From Deltaproteobacteria bacterium (GTDB lineage Bacteria > Myxococcota_A > Polyangia > Polyangiales > Polyangiaceae): a DNA stretch of 64,000 nt. The stretch spans positions 1 to 64,000 of the forward strand of contig JACRCQ010000025.1 of NCBI GenBank assembly GCA_016218915.1, written 5' to 3'. Of this stretch, positions 9,243 to 16,581 are shown piece after piece. A model generated the notes under the pieces. It saw only the letters and a program-made list of their open reading frames with translations. It did no database searches and was not told where the DNA came from. The translations under genes were made by a program, and so were the position numbers. How positions within the stretch are numbered: the first letter of the stretch is position 1; every line of letters starts with the position of its first letter.

Positions 9243-10156
9243 GCCTTGCCACCGTATTCCAATCGATTCGCCTTGCGGATCTTCCGCAAGATCGACTGAG
9301 CCGCGCCCTTGCCGAGGCGATCCGACGAATCACGCACGGGGGTCCCACGAAGCTCTCGCGCGCGATCGAGCACGCTGCGCTGACGCCTGCGAGCCGCAGA
9401 CGCCCCCTTCTATGCCTGGCCGTGGCCACAGCCCTGGGAGAGGACTGCCCGGAGCTGACCGACGCGGCTTGCGCCTCGATCGAGCTGATTCACTGCGCCT
9501 CGCTGGTGCACGACGACCTTCCGTGCTTTGACGACGCGCCGATGCGTCGCGGCGTGGAATCCGTGCACCGTGCCTTTGGCGAGGGCATTGCCGTGCTGGC
9601 GGGTGATGCGTTGATCCTCGGCGCGTTCGAGAACCTTGCCAGAGCTGCCCCTGCAGATCCCACGCGGGCAGCGTCGCTGATGGGCATCCTTGCCCGCGCC
9701 GCAGGGGCCCCGACAGGGCTTGTGGCAGGGCAGGCGTGGGAGAGCGAGCCTGCAGTGGATCTCGAGCGCTACCATCACGCCAAGACCGCCTCGCTGTTCG
9801 AGGCCTCGACCATGGCCGGGGCGGTTGCTTGCGGCCACGCTCCCGAGCCCTGGCGCGCGCTGGGAACGCACATCGGGCATGCCTACCAGGTCGCCGACGA
9901 CATCGGCGATGCAGCGGGCGACCCCTGCAAGCTGGGCAAGCCTGTGGGGAGGGATGCCAGCCTTGATCGTCCCAGCGCGGTCCGAAAGCTGGGGATGCGG
10001 GATGCCCTGGCGGCATTTGCGCGGCATCGACAGGCCGCCCTGGAAGGGATTCCGCTCTGCGAGGGAAGAGATGCGCTGCGCGAGCTGGTCCAAGGAGCCT
10101 TTGACGACCTGAGCACCGCGTGGCGTTCGCACGAGGCAGCTGCGGAGCCCCGGTGA
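9239..10156 (+). CDS. crtE: Geranylgeranyl diphosphate synthase (polyprenyl synthetase)
   Basis: 305 residues. The ATG at 9239 overlaps the crtB stop by four bases. The first aspartate-rich motif reads HDDLPCFDDAPMRRG (about 86-100) with the DDxxxxD spacing of the bacterial short-chain type, and the second is YQVADDIGDAAG (about 219-230), where one usual position after DDIGD differs from the common DDILD. Family members elongate C5 units to C15-C20 diphosphates, with magnesium held by the aspartates. Its coupling to crtB makes geranylgeranyl diphosphate the likely product, but a farnesyl product (ispA-like) cannot be excluded by eye. Confidence 0.88.
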   Translation: MSLATVFQSIRLADLPQDRLSRALAEAIRRITHGGPTKLSRAIEHAALTPASRRRPLLCLAVATALGEDCPELTDAACASIELIHCASLVHDDLPCFDDAPMRRGVESVHRAFGEGIAVLAGDALILGAFENLARAAPADPTRAASLMGILARAAGAPTGLVAGQAWESEPAVDLERYHHAKTASLFEASTMAGAVACGHAPEPWRALGTHIGHAYQVADDIGDAAGDPCKLGKPVGRDASLDRPSAVRKLGMRDALAAFARHRQAALEGIPLCEGRDALRELVQGAFDDLSTAWRSHEAAAEPR

Positions 10157-10179
10157 CGCTCTTCGAGCGCAGCAGCTAC

Positions 10180-10199
10180 CCGGCCGTCGGCCTGGCCGG
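10180..10199. terminator. GC-rich hairpin between convergent crtE and ppk
   Basis: CCGGCC (10180-10185) pairs with GGCCGG (10194-10199) across an 8-base loop, in the 62-bp gap between two converging genes. There is no clear U-tract on either strand, so it may act as a weak bidirectional terminator or only protect RNA ends. Confidence 0.4.
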
Positions 10200-10218
10200 A
10201 TGAGCCGCGCGCCCTTCC

Positions 10219-12426
10219 TCACTCCTCGTCGAGATCCGCGTGAAGTAGCATGAGCACTTCCTGCGCCCCGCGCGGAAGCTCCCCGTCCACCACCGTCTTG
10301 CGCGTGTACACGCCGTCCGGCTTCATCTTCCAGGCATAGGGATCGTCGAGGTACACCCGCAGCACCTTGTCGATCTCCGCCCTGCAGTTCGGATCGTCGA
10401 CGCGCACGATCGCTTCGACCCGATGGCTCAGGTTTCGCGCCATCCAGTCGGCGCTGCCGATGTAGTACTCGGGCTTGCCGGCATTGCCGAACATGTACAG
10501 GCGCTCGTGCTCGAGGAAGCGTCCCACGACGCTCTTGACGCGGATGCGGTCGCTGAGCCCTGGGACGCCAGGACGAAGGATGCAGAAGCCGCGGACGATG
10601 AGGTGGACCTCGACGCCGGCCTGGCTGGCTTCGTAGAGCTTGCCGATGATCTTCGGATCCTCGAGCTGGTTCATCTTGGCGACGATCTCGCCTTTGCGGC
10701 CAAGCCGTGCATGCTCGATCTCACGCTGGATCAGGCCCAGGAACTGCTTGCGCATCGTCTTGGGTGCCACCAGCAGCTTCTTGTACCGGCCGTAGCGGCT
10801 GTATCCCGTCAGCATGTTGAACAGGTGCGCTACGTCCTCGCACACCTCGGGATCCGCGGTCATCAATCCCATGTCCGTGTAGAGCCTGGCCGTACCCGGG
10901 TGGTAGTTTCCCGTGCCGATGTGAGCATAGCGACGCAGCCCGGTCTCTTCCTCGCGCACCACCAGCACGATCTTGGTGTGCGTCTTGAGGTCCTCCACGC
11001 CGTAGCTCACGTGCGCGCCCGCGCTCTCGAGCACCTGGGCCCAGCGCAGATTCTGGTTCTCGTCGAGCCTGGCCTTGAGCTCCACCAGCACCGCAACCTG
11101 CTTGTCGCACTCGGCGGCGCGCACGAGCGCATGCACCACCGGGCTGTCGCGCGTCGTTCGGTAGAGCGTCTGCTTGATCGCCAGCACCTTTGGATCCTCG
11201 GCCGCGGACCGTATGAAGTGCAGCACCGAGCTGTCGAAGTCGTGGAACGGGTGGTGCAGCAGCAGATCGCCCTGCCGGATCATCGCAAAGATGTTCGCTT
11301 GTCCGTCGCCTCCGCCCGTGGTGGTCAACCCCTTGAGACGCGGATGCACGCGCGGACGCCATGCCGGGTACTTCAGATCGGGCCGATCGATGTCGAGCAG
11401 CGAGACCAGATCGGCCAGCCCGATCGGGCCGGACTTCTGGTACAGGTCGTCACGCAGCAAGTGCAGCTGATCCAGCAGCCACTGGCGTAGATCCTCGGGC
11501 ATCTCCTCGTCGACCTCGAGCCGGACCGCAGGCGCAAACCTGCGCTCCCGAAGCTCGTCGACAATCTCGCGCCTCAGCTGGCCCGGACGCTCCCCCATGT
11601 CCTGGTACAGGTCGTCCTGGTAGTCGCCCGTGTCCACCACGATGGACCGCGTGACCCGGAACATGTGCACGCCAAACAGCTCCTCGCCCGGAAACAGCAG
11701 ATCGATGCTGTTGGCGATCACCTCTTCCAGCGGTACGTACGTCACTCCGTCGGGCAGACGAACCCAACGCGCGCGGTTGCGAGGCACCTTCACGCGCACG
11801 AAACGAGTGGGGCCATCCGCCTCCTGCAGACGTACCGCGAGCGACAAGCTCAGGTTCGAGATGAACGGGAAGGGATGGCTGGCGTCCACCGCCAGCGGCG
11901 TGAGCACCGGGTCGATGCTCTCCAGGAAGAACGCCCGGCACCACTTCTTCATCTCCGCGTCGATCTCAGACCAGGCGCTGAAGTTGATCCCACGATCGCG
12001 CAGCAGCGGCACCAGCGTTTCGGTGAAGCACGTCGACTGCCGGGTGGTGATCTCGCTGATCAACGGACGGCACGCGGCCAGCCCCTGGCGGGGCGTGAGC
12101 CCGTCGGCTGACAGCGTCTCGATCCCCATGCGGATGCGCAGCTTCAAGCCGCCAATCCGCTTCATGAAGAACTCGTCCATGTTCGAGCCGACAATGGCGA
12201 GGAACTTCGCGCGCTCGAGCAGCGGCGTGTGCTCGTCTTCCGCGATCGCCAGCACGCGGCTGTTGAAACGCAGCCAGGCGAGCTCGCGGTTGAGGAGCTG
12301 CTCAGAGGGCACCCACCGCAGATCCGACGATTCGGCGGGCTGATCGCTGGTCACAGGGCTTGAGACGACAGTTTCCACGGGTACGTCCACCGGCCGCTGG
12401 GAGATCATTGCGGCGCAGTGGAACAT
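10219..12426 (-). CDS. ppk1: Polyphosphate kinase 1
   Basis: 735 residues from 12426; an ATG at 12408 (729 residues) is equally possible since neither has a clear ribosome site. PPK1 transfers the ATP gamma-phosphate onto polyphosphate chains, reversibly, at the inner membrane. Visible: the N-terminal helical domain NRELAWLRFNSRVLAIAED, the head domain, and two phospholipase-D-like catalytic halves. The autophosphorylated histidine lies in DLKTHTKIVLVVR (about 482-494) and the second conserved histidine in FLEHERLYMFGN (about 637). IGTGNYHPGTARLYTD is also typical. Length is close to the family's 690-720. In myxobacteria polyphosphate supports starvation and development; that link is general knowledge, not seen here. 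Confidence 0.95.
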   Translation of the reverse strand: MFHCAAMISQRPVDVPVETVVSSPVTSDQPAESSDLRWVPSEQLLNRELAWLRFNSRVLAIAEDEHTPLLERAKFLAIVGSNMDEFFMKRIGGLKLRIRMGIETLSADGLTPRQGLAACRPLISEITTRQSTCFTETLVPLLRDRGINFSAWSEIDAEMKKWCRAFFLESIDPVLTPLAVDASHPFPFISNLSLSLAVRLQEADGPTRFVRVKVPRNRARWVRLPDGVTYVPLEEVIANSIDLLFPGEELFGVHMFRVTRSIVVDTGDYQDDLYQDMGERPGQLRREIVDELRERRFAPAVRLEVDEEMPEDLRQWLLDQLHLLRDDLYQKSGPIGLADLVSLLDIDRPDLKYPAWRPRVHPRLKGLTTTGGGDGQANIFAMIRQGDLLLHHPFHDFDSSVLHFIRSAAEDPKVLAIKQTLYRTTRDSPVVHALVRAAECDKQVAVLVELKARLDENQNLRWAQVLESAGAHVSYGVEDLKTHTKIVLVVREEETGLRRYAHIGTGNYHPGTARLYTDMGLMTADPEVCEDVAHLFNMLTGYSRYGRYKKLLVAPKTMRKQFLGLIQREIEHARLGRKGEIVAKMNQLEDPKIIGKLYEASQAGVEVHLIVRGFCILRPGVPGLSDRIRVKSVVGRFLEHERLYMFGNAGKPEYYIGSADWMARNLSHRVEAIVRVDDPNCRAEIDKVLRVYLDDPYAWKMKPDGVYTRKTVVDGELPRGAQEVLMLLHADLDEE

Positions 12427-12501
12427 GATACCGCGTCGGATCGGCCAGGACCTACAATCCAGCGTCCGTATTTCCAGACTCGGAAGATCGGGCGGCCGCC
12501 C

Positions 12502-13590
12502 TTACCAGGGCAAGGGCAGCGGGAACGGGAACGGATTGGCAGGTGTCGCTCCGCCTGAGCCGCGCTGCCTGCGCCAGTTGCCTGCCGTGTTCTGCACCAC
12601 CGGGATCCGGATCTGCGGCGGCGGGTGCGTCATCAGGAAGCCCAGCACCACGGTCTCGACCCCGAAGCTCTGAAGACGCGCAAAGAAGTTGAGCGTCATC
12701 ATCCCACCTTCTTCGGTCCACGTGCCCCCTTGCCTGCGCGCCCCAGCGTCCAGCGTGTTCGTCGTGCCGTACATGTCGGCCTCGACCTCCATCGGCTGGT
12801 TGAACAAGGGAACCGTGTTCGAAAGAACCCTGCCAATGTCCTCTCCGGTCACGCCCCCACTCACCCCGTTCGCACACCCCGTGTGACCACGGTGATGGTG
12901 CGCAAGCTCGTGCCCGAGAACGAACGCTACCTGCTCGTCGAAGAGGAACTTCTGACGCGCCAGCTTGCGCGGATCCATCGATTGCGGCATCGACAGTGCG
13001 CCAGGAGGCAGCCCGGTCACCGGCTGGCCCGCCTTGACCTTGTTCGCAACGTCGTTCGCATACTGATCGTAGCGATTCGTTCCGTTCAGCTCGTCAAATG
13101 CCTTGGCCTCTGAGCTGCCCTGCTGGATCGTGAGCAGCGGAGCCGTGATCCCCATGAAGGCACGGCCAGACTTGTCGCACCCGGCAAATGCGTTGACCTC
13201 CTTGGGGTCTTCGATCACCACCAACGGGATGCCTGCGACCTTGGCTCTCGAAGCGTCAGGCAGCGCAGCAACGAGCTCGTCGAGCACCACCTTGGCCTCT
13301 GTGCGGATGAACTGAGGCGTCATCGCACCGGTCGGGTCGTACGACCCCAGCGGCGGCTGCGCCAGCGTCGTGGCCGGAGGGGGCTGGCCCGGTGGCTGCT
13401 GCGTCGGCGGCCCCTGACCTGGCGGGTATTGCCCTGGTGGGTACTGACCGGGCGGGTACTGACCAGGCGGGTACTGGCCGGGCGGGTACTGCCCCTGCGG
13501 ATACTGCGCGGTTTGCGTGGGCGACGACCGCTGGCAGCCCGCGAGCAGTGTTGCGAGCGCGGCGAACACGACGAATCGGGTGCGGTTCAT
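12502..13590 (-). CDS. M48-like zinc metalloprotease lipoprotein with PPGQY repeats
   Basis: 362 residues. A lipoprotein signal ends LLAGC (Cys19). Residues about 30-60 are five tandem PPGQY units encoded by near-identical 15-bp repeats, then a Pro-rich stretch. The catalytic part (about 95-340) has HELAHHHRGH (about 228), giving HExxH, and MEVEADMYG (about 266) supplying the third zinc ligand Glu, as in M48 peptidases such as BepA/LoiP, which trim or quality-control outer-membrane proteins. Mature location is periplasmic, lipid-anchored. The C-terminal tail is Pro/Phe-rich. It lies 75 bp upstream of ppk1 on the same strand. The repeat tract is a slippage-prone length-variable linker. Confidence 0.85.
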   Translation of the reverse strand: MNRTRFVVFAALATLLAGCQRSSPTQTAQYPQGQYPPGQYPPGQYPPGQYPPGQYPPGQGPPTQQPPGQPPPATTLAQPPLGSYDPTGAMTPQFIRTEAKVVLDELVAALPDASRAKVAGIPLVVIEDPKEVNAFAGCDKSGRAFMGITAPLLTIQQGSSEAKAFDELNGTNRYDQYANDVANKVKAGQPVTGLPPGALSMPQSMDPRKLARQKFLFDEQVAFVLGHELAHHHRGHTGCANGVSGGVTGEDIGRVLSNTVPLFNQPMEVEADMYGTTNTLDAGARRQGGTWTEEGGMMTLNFFARLQSFGVETVVLGFLMTHPPPQIRIPVVQNTAGNWRRQRGSGGATPANPFPFPLPLPW

Positions 13591-13782
13591 GAGGTTGTTT
13601 CTACTTCTAACGCCTCTGTCGGGATCGGTCTACCCCCGGGGCGAGGCAACTCCGGCGGTGCCGCCGCGATCAAGGTCTCGTACAAACATACGAGGATGCC
13701 CGAAGCTTCCTCCCTTGAACCCGGCTTTGGCTCCGCCCGAGCCCGAGCCCGAGCCCGAGCACGGGGGCCCGCTGAAACCAGT

Positions 13783-13800
13783 AACCTGCAGCCTGTAGCC
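13783..13800 (-). repeat. Heptamer tandem repeat tract (AGGCTNC type)
   Basis: Read on the minus strand this is a short run of GGCTAC, AGGCTGC, AGGTTAC heptamer units. Similar tracts occur at 14146-14164, near 63704-63728 and at 63785-63816. Confidence 0.5.
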
Positions 13801-13886
13801 CAGCCCTTTCAAGGTGACCTTCTCCGCGATTCTGCCAACAAGCGTGCCATCGAGACGCAGCGGTAACGCCGGGCAACGTTGCGCAA

Positions 13887-13938
13887 GACGCGGCGATGCC
13901 GCGTCGAACGCAGGCGCGCCGATGGCGCGCCGCTACCG
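13887..13938 (+). repeat. Two-hairpin palindromic repeat, copy 1
   Basis: Hairpin one is GACGCGGC-GAT-GCCGCGTC (13887-13905) and hairpin two is GGCGCGCC-GAT-GGCGCGCC (13913-13931); each is a perfect 8-bp stem with a GAT loop. They are joined by the linker GAACGCA and followed by GCTACCG. The same architecture with other stem sequences occurs at 25258-25337. Confidence 0.75.
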
Positions 13939-14059
13939 ATTGCCTACTGACTTGCCAGCTTTCGCTTCGGCAAATTCCATGCGACGTCTGAACTGCGCCC
14001 TGCCGACCCTGCCCCAGGCGTGTGGGTTCGAGGGGTGGAAGTCCTACTAACGGAGTCAC

Positions 14060-14110
14060 CGTAGTGGCGCGCCACTGGCGCGCATCCGTTCGACGCGGCA
14101 CCGCCGCGTC
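14060..14110 (-). repeat. Two-hairpin palindromic repeat, copy 2 (inverted)
   Basis: Reads CCGTAGT, then GGCGCGCC-ACT-GGCGCGC (14066-14083), linker ATCCGTTC, then GACGCGGC-ACC-GCCGCGTC (14092-14110). It is the reverse orientation of the copy at 13887-13938, with the same stems but changed loops. Confidence 0.75.
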
Positions 14111-14145
14111 TCTGCGACGCCGGTTTGGCACCTTGAAAGGGTTGG

Positions 14146-14164
14146 CCTGTAGCCTGAAGCCTCT
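14146..14164 (-). repeat. Heptamer tandem repeat tract directly after dnaJ stop
   Basis: On the minus strand this reads AGAGGCTTCAGGCTACAGG, beginning 3 bases after the DnaJ stop codon at 14167-14169. An almost identical tract follows the stop codon of the gene at 63820, so the unit occupies the same position behind two unrelated genes. Confidence 0.55.
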
Positions 14165-14166
14165 CT

Positions 14167-15282
14167 TCAGCCGAACAAATCCCGAAGCTTCTCGAGGAAC
14201 GTCCTTCGCTGCGGCTGGTGCTCGGTCCCCATCTCCTTGCCCAGGTCCTCGATCAGCTGGCGAGCCCGATCGCTCAGCTGCGTCGGAATCTCCACAGCCA
14301 CTTCCACGAGCTGATCACCGCGCCCGCCGACCACGCGCCGGGGCACCCCCTTGCCGCGAATCCTCAGCGTTGCGCCGGACTGCGTGCCCACCGGGATCCG
14401 AAGCTTGCCCTTGCCCTCCAGCGTGGGCACTTCCACTTCAGCACCCAGCGTCGCCTGCGGAAACGTCACGGGCACCGTGCACACGATGTCGTCCCCAACC
14501 CGCTTGAAGAACGCGTGCGGCGCCACCTTGATCGTGAGCTCCAGATCCCCGGCCGCCTTGTTTGCGCGCGGAACGTTGCCTGCGCGATCCACCAGGTGCG
14601 TGGCACCGTTCTCCACGCCAGGAGGGATCTGCACCACGATCGTCTTCTTCTTGTGCTTGAGGCCGTCGCCTTTGCACTCGGAGCAGGGCGACGTGACGAT
14701 CCGGCCCATGCCGCGGCAACGCGAGCAGACGCGCTCGACCGGCAACGGGAAGAATCCCTGCTGGAAGCGAACCTTGCCTCGACCGTTGCACGCCGTGCAC
14801 GTCGGCATGGTCGCACCTGGCGCTGATCCCGAGCCGCGGCACTCCGGGCAGTTCTCCGTGCGATCGTAGGAGAACTCCTTCTCGCAGCCGAACACCGCCT
14901 CCTCGAACGTGAGCGACACGTCGCGCTTGATGTCGCCGCGATCCGCCTTGCCGCCAATGCCGAACGCCCCCAGCAGATCGCCAAAGACGCCGTCGAACCC
15001 CACATCGGCGATGTTCGAAAAGTCGAACGGCATTCCTCCGAATGGATTGCCGGCCTGCGCGCCGCCCACCCCGGCAGCACCGAACCGATCGAACATCGCA
15101 CGCTTCTGCGGATCGCTCAGGATCTGATAGGCCGTGTTGATCTCCTTGAAGCGCTCTTGCGCTCCCTGATCGCCAGGATTGCGGTCAGGGTGGTGCTTGG
15201 AGGCCAGCTTGCGAAAAGCTGACTTGAGCTCCTCGGGTGTTGCCGACCGGGAGACACCGAGCACTTCGTAGGGATCGCGCAC
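14167..15282 (-). CDS. dnaJ: DnaJ (Hsp40) co-chaperone
   Basis: 371 residues from the GTG at 15280-15282, chosen because it places RDPYEVLGV at the N-terminus as in other DnaJ proteins; an upstream GTG at 15333 would add 17 low-complexity residues. DnaJ stimulates DnaK ATPase and binds unfolded proteins. The J domain has the HPD motif in KHHPDRNPGD, followed by a Gly/Phe-rich segment, four zinc-binding motifs (CPECRGSG, CTACNGRG, CSRCRGMG, CSECKGDG), and the substrate-binding C-terminal beta domains. This is a complete type I DnaJ. A second full DnaJ lies at 50722-51819. No dnaK or grpE is nearby. Confidence 0.9.
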   Translation of the reverse strand: MRDPYEVLGVSRSATPEELKSAFRKLASKHHPDRNPGDQGAQERFKEINTAYQILSDPQKRAMFDRFGAAGVGGAQAGNPFGGMPFDFSNIADVGFDGVFGDLLGAFGIGGKADRGDIKRDVSLTFEEAVFGCEKEFSYDRTENCPECRGSGSAPGATMPTCTACNGRGKVRFQQGFFPLPVERVCSRCRGMGRIVTSPCSECKGDGLKHKKKTIVVQIPPGVENGATHLVDRAGNVPRANKAAGDLELTIKVAPHAFFKRVGDDIVCTVPVTFPQATLGAEVEVPTLEGKGKLRIPVGTQSGATLRIRGKGVPRRVVGGRGDQLVEVAVEIPTQLSDRARQLIEDLGKEMGTEHQPQRRTFLEKLRDLFG

Positions 15283-15398
15283 GACAGCGCCATAGCACGA
15301 GCTAGAGGCCCCCGCACCACTGTCCGAGGCCACGCAAGCCGGCGCAGGTGCAGTCCACCTGGACCGCGCTCATGCTCCGTTCGCCCTGTCAGCAGCCT

Positions 15399-16415
15399 CT
15401 ATTCGCGCTCGCAGATCGCCCCGTAGTTCTGCCCGCACGTCTGATCGCCCCAGGTCAAAGCCACACGGAGACGAACGCACGCGGTCGAGTTCTCGTTCGG
15501 CTCGCCGTTCCCCCAGTGCGTGTAGCCCCAGGCCTCGCCTGTCACCCACGTCCACGGATTGGTTTGCTGACGACCTGCGCCGATCCATCGATCCGTTGCG
15601 CCCACCAGCGGCTCCACGACCGCTTCCTCCGCGCCATCGGTGATCGTCACAAGATGCGCTCCCAAAGCCACACATGCGTCGCGCATTGCCGCCCAGCCCG
15701 CATTGGCTCCTGGGATCACGAAGTAGCAGTGCCCGTTCACCGGCCACAGGATGGCGCCCGCTTCCGTGCACGTTACGCCAGCATCGGTCCCGCCGTCGGA
15801 GCCCGCGCTCCCCGCTGTTCCCGCGGTTCCTGCCGCGCCTGCGGTGCCTGCGGTGCCTGCGGTGCCCGCAGTACCTGCGGTTCCTGCGGTACCTGCCGTG
15901 CCCGCAGTACCTGCCGTGCCTGCAGCTCCGCCTGTCCCCGCTGTCCCAGCAGTCCCCGCCGTGCCTGCCGTGCCTGCAGCCCCGCCTGTCCCCGCTGTCC
16001 CGGCAGTCCCCGCCGTGCCCGCAGCGCCGCCGGTTCCTGCGGAGCCACCCTTGCCTGCAGCTCCGCCTGTGCCCGCAGCGCCGCCTGTACCCGCAGCACC
16101 GCCGGTTCCCGCAGCGCCGCCGGTTCCCGCAGCGCCGCCTGTGCCCGCAGCACCGCCTGTACCCGCAGCACCGCCCTTTCCTGCGACGCCGCCTGTGCCG
16201 GACGATCCTCCCTTGCCGGCCTGGCCGCCTGTGCCGCCTGTGCCGCCCTTGCCCCCACCGCCTTCCAGTCCGCCATCGGTCGTGCCGCCACCGCCACCGA
16301 CACCCGCCTGTCCTGCATCCCCGCCGTTCAGATCGAAAGCATCATAGTCGTGACCGCATCCGGTGAATCCAACGCCAACTCCGAACAGAGCTGCAAGAAC
16401 GAATCGCCGATCCAT
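15399..16415 (-). CDS. Collectin-like lipoprotein: Gly-X-Y stalk plus C-type lectin domain
   Basis: 338 residues. The ATG at 16413-16415 has a strong GGAGGT ribosome site. A lipoprotein signal ends FTGC (Cys20). From about residue 50 to 205 glycine falls at every third position for roughly 50 consecutive triplets (GTG, GAA, GTA, GKG and similar), without proline. Residues about 210-338 form a C-type lectin fold: GHCYFV, WAAMRDACVALGAHLVTI, WIGAG, GEPNENSTACVRL and WGDQTCGQNYGAICE. EPN is the classical calcium-site motif of mannose-type lectins, and WGD stands where WND is usual. Conserved cysteines are in place. The predicted product is a lipid-anchored, stalked sugar-binding surface protein. 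Stalk trimerisation and sugar preference are inference. Confidence 0.85.
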   Translation of the reverse strand: MDRRFVLAALFGVGVGFTGCGHDYDAFDLNGGDAGQAGVGGGGGTTDGGLEGGGGKGGTGGTGGQAGKGGSSGTGGVAGKGGAAGTGGAAGTGGAAGTGGAAGTGGAAGTGGAAGTGGAAGKGGSAGTGGAAGTAGTAGTAGTGGAAGTAGTAGTAGTAGTGGAAGTAGTAGTAGTAGTAGTAGTAGTAGTAGAAGTAGTAGSAGSDGGTDAGVTCTEAGAILWPVNGHCYFVIPGANAGWAAMRDACVALGAHLVTITDGAEEAVVEPLVGATDRWIGAGRQQTNPWTWVTGEAWGYTHWGNGEPNENSTACVRLRVALTWGDQTCGQNYGAICERE

Positions 16416-16470
16416 AGCTACCTCCACCCGCGTGCACGAGGCGTTTCCTCGATCAAGAGCAAGGGTATTC

Positions 16471-16499
16471 AGCATACGATGCTTTGCCTCCGCGATCAA
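16471..16499 (-). promoter_or_regulatory. Candidate sigma-70 promoter of the lectin lipoprotein gene
   Basis: On the minus strand TTGATC (16494-16499) and TATGCT (16471-16476) match -35 and -10 boxes at four of six positions each with the ideal 17-bp spacer. It lies about 55 bp upstream of the start codon at 16415, inside the 166-bp divergent gap. Confidence 0.45.
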
Positions 16500-16581
16500 A
16501 GCCCGATGCAAGGCAGGTCGGTCCAGGCCAGGTCGACAGTCCCTCTCGCGGTGTGGTACCGCTCAAGGCTGGAGGTGGAGC

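Larger units (their letters stand above)
13591..14166. other. 576-bp non-coding region with repeats
   Basis: No believable gene. It holds a (GAGCCC)-type hexamer run near 13737-13760, two copies of a two-hairpin repeat in opposite orientation (13887-13938 and 14060-14110), and two heptamer-repeat tracts (13783-13800 and 14146-14164). The sequence CCCTTTCAAGGT near 13802 also recurs inverted near 14130 (ACCTTGAAAGGG), so the flanks of the region are themselves an inverted repeat of about 350 bp overall. Confidence 0.6.

Noticed and set aside
14020..14050. GGTTCGA-like patch resembling a tRNA T-arm
   Set aside because: No acceptor, D or anticodon stems around it; it lies within repeat-rich non-coding DNA.
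15770..16260. Triplet-rich DNA read as a possible non-coding repeat locus
   Set aside because: It encodes the Gly-X-Y stalk in a frame with signal peptide, ribosome site and lectin domain.
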